Source: JBDTMC01 sp039934475 (GTDB lineage Bacteria > Acidobacteriota > Terriglobia > Bryobacterales > Bryobacteraceae). Taken from it: a stretch of DNA of 9,715 bases. The notes under the pieces were generated by a model that worked only from the letters and a program-made list of their open reading frames with translations, did not search any database and was not told where the DNA came from. Both the position numbers and the translations under genes were made by a program. The stretch covers positions 1 to 9,715 of the forward strand of contig JBDTMC010000296.1 of the NCBI GenBank assembly GCA_039934475.1, written 5' to 3'. Each line of letters starts with the position of its first letter. Position 1 is the first letter of the stretch. Positions 6,163 to 9,715 of this stretch are shown here, in pieces.

Positions 6163-8190
6163 ATGGCCAATAACACAATGCTTCGACGCGACTTCCTGGC
6201 AGTCTTGCCGGCTGCGGCGGTGCTTCCGGGGGCCGTAGTGCCGCCCACGGCGCGAGGGCGGCTGGCCCGGCGGGACTCTTTTCTTGGAATGCATTTTGAC
6301 TTGCATCCCGGTCCGGACGATATGACTTTGGGCCGCGACCTGACCGACGACATGGTGGAGCGGTTTCTGGTGAGGGTGAAGCCGGACTACGTGCAATATG
6401 ACTGCAAGGGGCATCCCGGCTACTTAGGCTACGAATCGAAGGTAAGCCGCCCGGCCGGCCGCATCGTGAAAGATTCGCTGGAGATTTGGCGGCGTGTGAC
6501 GGAGAAGCATGGGGTCTCCCTGTTCATTCATTTCAGCGGTGTGTGGGATGGGTTGGCGGTGGTGGAGCATCCGGAGTGGGCGCGCCTGGATGCCGACGGG
6601 AAGCCGGATGCCAAGGTGACGAGCACGTTCGGCCCGTATGTGGATGAGCGGATGATTCTCCAGTTGAAAGAGGCGGCGGCGCGATACCGGTTGGACGGCG
6701 CGTGGGTGGATGGCGAGTGCTGGGCGGTGAAACCGGACTACTCGCCCGCGGTGGCGAAGGCGTTCCAGGAGAAGACTGGCATTACTCCATTGCCCAAAGC
6801 GCCGGGCGAACGCGGCTGGCAGGAGTTTCTGGAGTTCAATCGCGAGCAGTTCCGGAGTTACGTGCGGCACTATGTGGAAGTGCTGCACGCAGCCCAGCCA
6901 GGGTTCCAGATTGCGAGTAACTGGTTGTATTCCAGTTTCGTTCCGGAGCGGCCGACCTTAGCAGTGGATTATATCTCCGGCGATTTTCTGGGGAATGCCA
7001 GCATCTCAACGGCGCGGCTGGATGCCCGCTACATGGGACAAACGGGCAAGCCGTGGGACCTGATGGCGTGGGGATTCCAGAACTCGTCTGAGCCGGGAGC
7101 GGTGACTCCCATTTACAAGCCCGCCGTTATGTTACAGCAGGAGGCGTCCGTTGTGCTGGCGCAGGGAGGCGGGTTTCAAGCGTACTTTGTCCCGACGCGT
7201 TCCGGCTGGATCGATGACCAGCGTATCGAGACGATGGGAAAGGTGGCCGATTTCTGCCGCGCGCGGCAGAGCTTTTCGCACAAGAGCGAGCCCGTTCCGC
7301 AGGTAGGCGTGATTTTCTCAGGCCGGACGTTGTACCGGACATCGAACCGTATGTTCGGCGGTTGGGGTTCCCAAGTGAATGCCGCGCGCGGCATGGTGGA
7401 CGCGCTGGTGGAGTGTGGTTATTCGGTGGATGTGATTCCTGACTGGAAGCTGGAAGAAGTGATGGCCCGGTATCCGCTGCTGGTATTGCCGGAGTGGAGT
7501 GACGTGGGGCCGGAAGTCAAGGCGTCGCTGGTGACTTATGTGACTGGCGGCGGCCGGCTGTTGCTGGCTGGTGCGGCGAATGTGACGTTGTGGGCCGCGG
7601 AGTTGGGACTGGCGCTGCGCGGCGAACCGCATCAGCAGATGGCGCACCTGACTGGCGTGGAGACGATGGGCACGGCCAATGGAATGTGGCAGGATGTGGA
7701 GGCGAAGGGCGCGACGGTGCTGGAGTGGCGGTACCCGGCGATGGACACACGGCGGGAGGGGCTGGCGGCGGCGACGTTGAGTGTGTTGGGCAAGGGCGAG
7801 GTGGTCGCCGTAGCGGGACCGCTGGGTGCCGTTTTCGCGGTGACGCATGCGCCGGCGATCCGGCAGTTTGTGGGGCGGCTGGCAAGGCGGGTGTTTCGGC
7901 CCGCGTTCCGGTTGGAGGCTCCGCCGGTGTTGGAAGCGGCTTTGCGGCGGAAGGGTGGGAAGACGTATCTGCATTTGTGCAACGCGCAGGCGATGCAGGT
8001 GGCTTCAGAGTATGCGGCGACCGACTACATCCCGGCGGCGGGTCCGGTGCGAGTGCTGTTTCGGGAGCGGCCGCGCCGGGCGGTGTTGGTGCCGGAAGGG
8101 CGGGCGTTGCAGGTGGAGCGCCGGGGGGAGGAGTGGGCGCTGACGGTGGCGTCGATTGCGATTCACAGCGCGATTGCTGTCGATTTGTGA
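6163..8190 (+). CDS. Tat-exported glycoside-hydrolase-like protein (TIM barrel plus GATase-like domain)
   Basis: From the ATG at 6163 the protein is 675 residues. Residues 1-30 look like a twin-arginine signal: MANNTMLRRDFLAVLP with RRDFL, then an Ala/Val/Pro-rich stretch. Residues 40-370 resemble the alpha-amylase-like barrels of uncharacterised hydrolases (GHL6 or fucosidase-like). Strand-end motifs include FIHFSGVWDG (121-130) and DGAWVDGECW (178-187), whose acidic residues could be catalytic. Residues 379-471 look like the GATase1-like beta-galactosidase trimerisation domain (VPQVGVIFSGRTLY, then PLLVLPEWSDV and GGGRLLLAG). Residues 475-675 are likely beta-sandwich. The substrate is unknown, presumably a polysaccharide outside the cytoplasm. 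No clear Shine-Dalgarno sequence precedes either 6163 or the alternative ATG at 6178. I chose 6163 because it gives the usual short polar region before the arginines. The last 109 codons are duplicated in decayed form at 9097. Confidence 0.8.
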   Translation: MANNTMLRRDFLAVLPAAAVLPGAVVPPTARGRLARRDSFLGMHFDLHPGPDDMTLGRDLTDDMVERFLVRVKPDYVQYDCKGHPGYLGYESKVSRPAGRIVKDSLEIWRRVTEKHGVSLFIHFSGVWDGLAVVEHPEWARLDADGKPDAKVTSTFGPYVDERMILQLKEAAARYRLDGAWVDGECWAVKPDYSPAVAKAFQEKTGITPLPKAPGERGWQEFLEFNREQFRSYVRHYVEVLHAAQPGFQIASNWLYSSFVPERPTLAVDYISGDFLGNASISTARLDARYMGQTGKPWDLMAWGFQNSSEPGAVTPIYKPAVMLQQEASVVLAQGGGFQAYFVPTRSGWIDDQRIETMGKVADFCRARQSFSHKSEPVPQVGVIFSGRTLYRTSNRMFGGWGSQVNAARGMVDALVECGYSVDVIPDWKLEEVMARYPLLVLPEWSDVGPEVKASLVTYVTGGGRLLLAGAANVTLWAAELGLALRGEPHQQMAHLTGVETMGTANGMWQDVEAKGATVLEWRYPAMDTRREGLAAATLSVLGKGEVVAVAGPLGAVFAVTHAPAIRQFVGRLARRVFRPAFRLEAPPVLEAALRRKGGKTYLHLCNAQAMQVASEYAATDYIPAAGPVRVLFRERPRRAVLVPEGRALQVERRGEEWALTVASIAIHSAIAVDL

Positions 8191-8204
8191 CGGTCAGAGG
8201 GCGA
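7861..8204 (+). repeat. Long direct repeat, copy 1 (hydrolase 3' end)
   Basis: This 344-bp stretch, the last 110 codons of the hydrolase gene plus 14 bp after its stop, is repeated in the same orientation at 9097-9397. By hand count, 3 of the first 69 positions and about 18 of the last 227 differ. A 43-bp stretch (within about 7930-7977) is missing from the other copy. Here the reading frame is intact. Homology ends after the shared gacggtcagagggcga. Confidence 0.92.
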
Positions 8205-8370
8205 CCGCGTGTAGACGGCTCTCCCGAGCCCCTGAGAGGCAAGGCCGGGCGAGGCCCATCCAGACCCATTTCGCGCTTGAGGACTTCCAGGGCGTGTCGC
8301 GTGAACTCCTGATCGGTCAGGCTTCCGACTCAGACGGTCTTGCCAAATACAATTCAATCCGATCGGTAGT

Positions 8371-8745
8371 CTAGGTCGCTACGCCGCAGCCGAAGAAATC
8401 GGTATCTTCGGTCCAGATCGGGCAACCGAGCGCGAGTGCCGAAGCCAGGACCGGCCAATCGTCCTCATCGCGCCGGGCGAGGCGTTTTCGGGCGGTGGAT
8501 TCGAAAGGCAGGTAGGTATCAGGCTCGACAGTGTTCACGATCCCAGCCACGAGATCAAGGATCGCCATCGCTGGAGCAACCGGAACTCCGCGGGCCTTCA
8601 AAATCTCCGGCAGATGTTCGCAAGCTTCTTGGAACGCAGTGTCCGGTGCCAGGAATTCAACTTGCCCACCGTACTTCCGCAGCAGCCCGAGCACCTGCGA
8701 TCCCAGCACCCCGCGAATCAGAATATTCGCGTCGAGCAACAACAT
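8371..8745 (-). CDS. PIN-domain toxin (VapC-like ribonuclease)
   Basis: This 124-residue protein has the acidic constellation of PIN ribonucleases: D5 in MLLLDANILI, E40 (or E43) in the AFQEACEHL helix, D95/D96 in RRDEDDWPVLASAL, and D114/D116 in WTEDTDFF. The length is typical of toxins in type II toxin-antitoxin pairs. Such toxins cleave specific RNAs using metal ions; the target here cannot be told. The ATG lies 2 nt after the antitoxin stop, with GGAAG about 9 nt upstream inside the antitoxin gene, so translation is coupled. All expected acidic residues are present, so it is probably active when freed. The gene symbol is left empty because the antitoxin is Phd-like and naming varies. Confidence 0.87.
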   Translation of the reverse strand: MLLLDANILIRGVLGSQVLGLLRKYGGQVEFLAPDTAFQEACEHLPEILKARGVPVAPAMAILDLVAGIVNTVEPDTYLPFESTARKRLARRDEDDWPVLASALALGCPIWTEDTDFFGCGVAT

Positions 8746-8747
8746 GG

Positions 8748-9017
8748 TCAGGTCTTCCGCATCCGCCGTTTCCGCCGGAGATTCTTGAAGTCGGCCACGA
8801 TCTCGTCTTCCGTAGTCCCCGCCGCCGCGATCAACTCCTGCATCTTGTCGCCGGCCATTCGCAGCGCTTCCAAGTCGACTTGGCTTGGCTTGGGCTTGGT
8901 CGGTACATAGATGCCAATCGTCGCCCCGTGCCGCGTGATGGCGACAGGCGTTTTCGATTCCAGGTAGTCTGCCAGGTTCTCACGGAATTCGCGGATTCCG
9001 ACTTTGGTGGTCTGCAT
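8748..9017 (-). CDS. Phd/YefM-family antitoxin
   Basis: The 89-residue protein opens with TTKVGIREFRENLADYLESK and VAITRHGATIGIYVPT, the classic Phd/YefM fold that binds DNA as a dimer. The C-terminal part (about 45-89) is charged and ends RRKRRMRKT, as expected for the toxin-wrapping tail. It should neutralise the PIN protein encoded immediately downstream and repress the pair. The start at 9017 has AAGG about 9 nt upstream, and a palindrome lies 14 nt upstream (9031-9044). Antitoxin before toxin with tight spacing is the standard order. Confidence 0.88.
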   Translation of the reverse strand: MQTTKVGIREFRENLADYLESKTPVAITRHGATIGIYVPTKPKPSQVDLEALRMAGDKMQELIAAAGTTEDEIVADFKNLRRKRRMRKT

Positions 9018-9030
9018 GGCGATCAACCTT

Positions 9031-9056
9031 ATTGCGTACACAATGATAACACATTG
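9031..9056. promoter_or_regulatory. Candidate operator/promoter of the toxin-antitoxin pair
   Basis: ATTGCGTACACAAT (9031-9044) is a palindrome with 6 of 7 base pairs matching. It overlaps a second inverted repeat, CAATG-6 nt-CATTG (9041-9056). On the minus strand TATCAT (9048-9043) could be a -10, giving a start near 9036; no good -35 is seen in the GC-rich DNA upstream. Paired palindromes over the -10 fit autoregulation by a Phd-type dimer, which is inferred from the family. Confidence 0.45.
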
Positions 9057-9074
9057 GTCTGGGTGGCCGGTGCC

Positions 9075-9093
9075 CGACGACGGACACTCGTCG
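9075..9093. repeat. Hairpin at right edge of the toxin-antitoxin insert
   Basis: CGACGA (9075-9080) and TCGTCG (9088-9093) form a 6-bp stem with a 7-nt loop, ending 3 bp before homology to the hydrolase 3' end begins. There is no T-tract, so it is not a typical terminator. It may mark the insertion boundary. Confidence 0.35.
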
Positions 9094-9096
9094 AGG

Positions 9097-9397
9097 CGGC
9101 AGTATGTAGGGCGGCTGGCAGGGCGGGTGTTTCGGCCCGCGTTCCGGTTGGAGGCTCCGCCGGTGGTGAGTGCAACGCGCAGGCGATGCAGGTGGACTCG
9201 GAGTACGCGGCCGTCGACTAGATTCCGGCGGCGGGTCCGGTGCGAGTGCTGTTCCGGGAGCGGCCGCGCCGGGCGGTGTTGTTGCCGGAAGGGAGGGCGT
9301 TCAAGGTGGAGCGCCGGGGGGAGGAGTGGGCATTGACGGTGGCGTGGATTGCGATTCACAGCGCGATTGCTGTGGATTTGTGACGGTCAGAGGGCGA
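9097..9397 (+). pseudogene. Decayed copy of the hydrolase gene 3' end (direct repeat copy 2)
   Basis: This copy matches 7861-8204 but has lost 43 bp: homology shifts from offset 1236 before 9165 to offset 1193 after 9171. The loss causes a frameshift. A TAG has also arisen at about 9218-9220 where the intact gene has a tyrosine TAC. There is no start codon context, so it cannot be functional. The terminal TGA and the 14 bp after it are kept, and the -35 of the tRNA promoter lies exactly there. This suggests the copy next to the tRNA occupies the original chromosomal position of the gene end. Confidence 0.92.
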
Positions 9398-9407
9398 GTG
9401 GTATAGT
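9378..9407 (+). promoter_or_regulatory. Promoter of tRNA-Val
   Basis: TTGTGA (9378-9383, 4 of 6) and TATAGT (9402-9407, 5 of 6) are 18 bp apart, 21 bp before the mature tRNA 5' end. The -35 overlaps the stop codon of the hydrolase relic. A GGGGT-TC-ACCCC palindrome (9411-9422) lies between the -10 and the tRNA. The equivalent position after the intact hydrolase gene lacks TATAGT. Confidence 0.55.
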
Positions 9408-9428
9408 GAAGGGGTTCACCCCTCATAC

Positions 9429-9505
9429 GGGCCTGTAGCTCAGTTGGTTAGAGCGCCTGCTTGACACGCAGGAGGTCACAGATTCGAGTTCTGTCAGGCC
9501 CACCA
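9429..9505 (+). tRNA. tRNA-Val (anticodon GAC)
   Basis: A full cloverleaf of 77 nt is visible. The acceptor stem GGGCCTG pairs with CAGGCCC without mismatch. The D arm is GCTC...GAGC. The anticodon stem CCTGC/GCAGG encloses the loop TTGACAC with anticodon GAC (valine, codons GUC/GUU). The T arm is ACAGA-TTCGAGT-TCTGT. The discriminator is A and CCA is encoded (9503-9505). The gene stands alone and its 3' end faces the integrase gene end 51 nt away. tRNA 3' ends are common attachment sites for such integrases. Confidence 0.97.
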
Positions 9506-9556
9506 CAATAATACAGACCAAGGCACACTGCGAATGGCAGGATTGTGACGTAACCC

Positions 9557-9715
9557 TCAATTTGTTTTTCCCGTTGCGCTGTTCGGCCCGAACATCTCGA
9601 CTGATCGCCGGCCCATCAGACCGCTCTCCAACTTATCCAGTGCTGACCGCTTCGCGGCCATGCGCACGCGGCTGTAGTGCTCCAGCATCCGTCTCGACAT
9701 ATGACCTGCAACCGC
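9557..9715 (-). CDS. Tyrosine recombinase/integrase, C-terminal end (N-terminus beyond window)
   Basis: The frame is open from base 9715 to the TGA at 9559-9557, giving the last 52 residues. AGHMSRRMLEHYSRVRMAAK is the C-terminal signature of tyrosine recombinases: the conserved His of the GH box (visible residue 5) followed by the nucleophile Tyr in the HYS motif (residue 14). A short tail rich in charged residues follows. It would cut and rejoin DNA through a 3'-phosphotyrosine link. The catalytic Arg and other parts lie outside the window. It converges on the tRNA-Val gene, so it may belong to an element integrated at that tRNA. Whether the gene is intact cannot be seen. Confidence 0.85.
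   Translation of the reverse strand, partial: AVAGHMSRRMLEHYSRVRMAAKRSALDKLESGLMGRRSVEMFGPNSATGKTN

Larger units (their letters stand above)
8205..9096. other. Inserted segment carrying the toxin-antitoxin pair
   Basis: These 892 bp separate the two copies of the hydrolase 3' end. They hold a minus-strand Phd/PIN pair (8371-9017). The left part (8205-8370) has no gene I can support, only a short G+C hairpin at 8217-8230 (GGCTC-TCCC-GAGCC). The right edge carries a hairpin at 9075-9093. No recombinase gene or terminal repeat is present. Confidence 0.6.

Noticed and set aside
6151..6178. Possible STAS promoter on the minus strand (TTGTGT, 16 bp, TACAAT)
   Set aside because: It would start transcription about 6 nt before the ATG, leaving out the ribosome binding site; the -35 match is also weak.
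5722..6414. Long form of the STAS gene starting at 6414
   Set aside because: The added N-terminal part is basic, unrelated to STAS proteins, and antisense to the hydrolase gene. The start at 6138 has a good ribosome binding site.
7517..8269. Minus-strand Pro/Ala-rich ORFs opposite the hydrolase gene
   Set aside because: Composition is that of an antisense shadow of GC-rich coding DNA.
8205..8370. Short ORFs between the hydrolase and PIN genes
   Set aside because: None has a start context or family resemblance; the stretch is best left as unassigned insert DNA.
8436..9221. Plus-strand ORF of 261 codons across the toxin-antitoxin pair
   Set aside because: It is antisense to two recognised genes and runs into the hydrolase relic; no domain is visible.
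1..9715. CRISPR array, insertion sequence or replication origin
   Set aside because: No regularly spaced repeats, transposase gene, terminal inverted repeats or DnaA-box cluster were seen.

Overview
The window is GC-rich bacterial chromosomal DNA. I infer an acidobacterium of the Solibacter/Bryobacter type. The hints are a secreted FG-GAP/VCBS-repeat protein, a STAS protein coupled to a CoA-disulfide-reductase-like flavoprotein, a nuoI standing apart from other nuo genes, and a Gly/Asp/Arg-rich exported protein. This taxonomic call comes from gene style only and no marker gene proves it.

Layout. From 1 to 1722 three minus-strand genes are seen: the N-terminal part of an exported Gly/Asp/Arg-rich protein (cut by the window edge), nuoI, and a TlpA-like redoxin. 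From 1861 to 4363 lies a plus-strand segment with its own promoter. It carries a frameshifted FG-GAP repeat protein and decayed pieces of a parvulin-type peptidyl-prolyl isomerase. From 4410 to 6138 a minus-strand pair encodes a STAS anti-sigma-factor antagonist and an NADH oxidase/CoA-disulfide-reductase-like enzyme, 7 nt apart. From 6163 a divergent plus-strand gene encodes a Tat-exported glycoside-hydrolase-like protein. A minus-strand Phd/PIN toxin-antitoxin pair follows (8371-9017), then a decayed copy of the end of the hydrolase gene (9097-9397), a tRNA-Val(GAC) (9429-9505), and the C-terminal end of a tyrosine recombinase (9557-9715, cut by the window edge).

The main finding is structural. 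The FG-GAP segment and the toxin-antitoxin pair both sit between long direct repeats made from the neighbouring resident genes. At the first site a 114-bp repeat (one mismatch) spans the oxidoreductase-redoxin junction, and beyond it lies a further diverged stretch separated by a 127-bp deletion. Restoring that deletion gives about 306 bp of duplicated target. At the second site about 344 bp of the hydrolase 3' end is duplicated and one copy has decayed. The simplest reading is that STAS, oxidoreductase and redoxin were once a three-gene operon and that the hydrolase gene once abutted the tRNA-Val promoter. Each junction was then opened by an insert that duplicated roughly 300-350 bp. No transposase, insertion sequence or CRISPR array is visible inside the inserts.

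Functionally, the STAS/flavoprotein/redoxin set suggests thiol-redox maintenance possibly tied to partner-switching regulation. The FG-GAP protein and the hydrolase act outside the cytoplasm. The tRNA with an adjacent integrase suggests that an island may begin just beyond the right edge.
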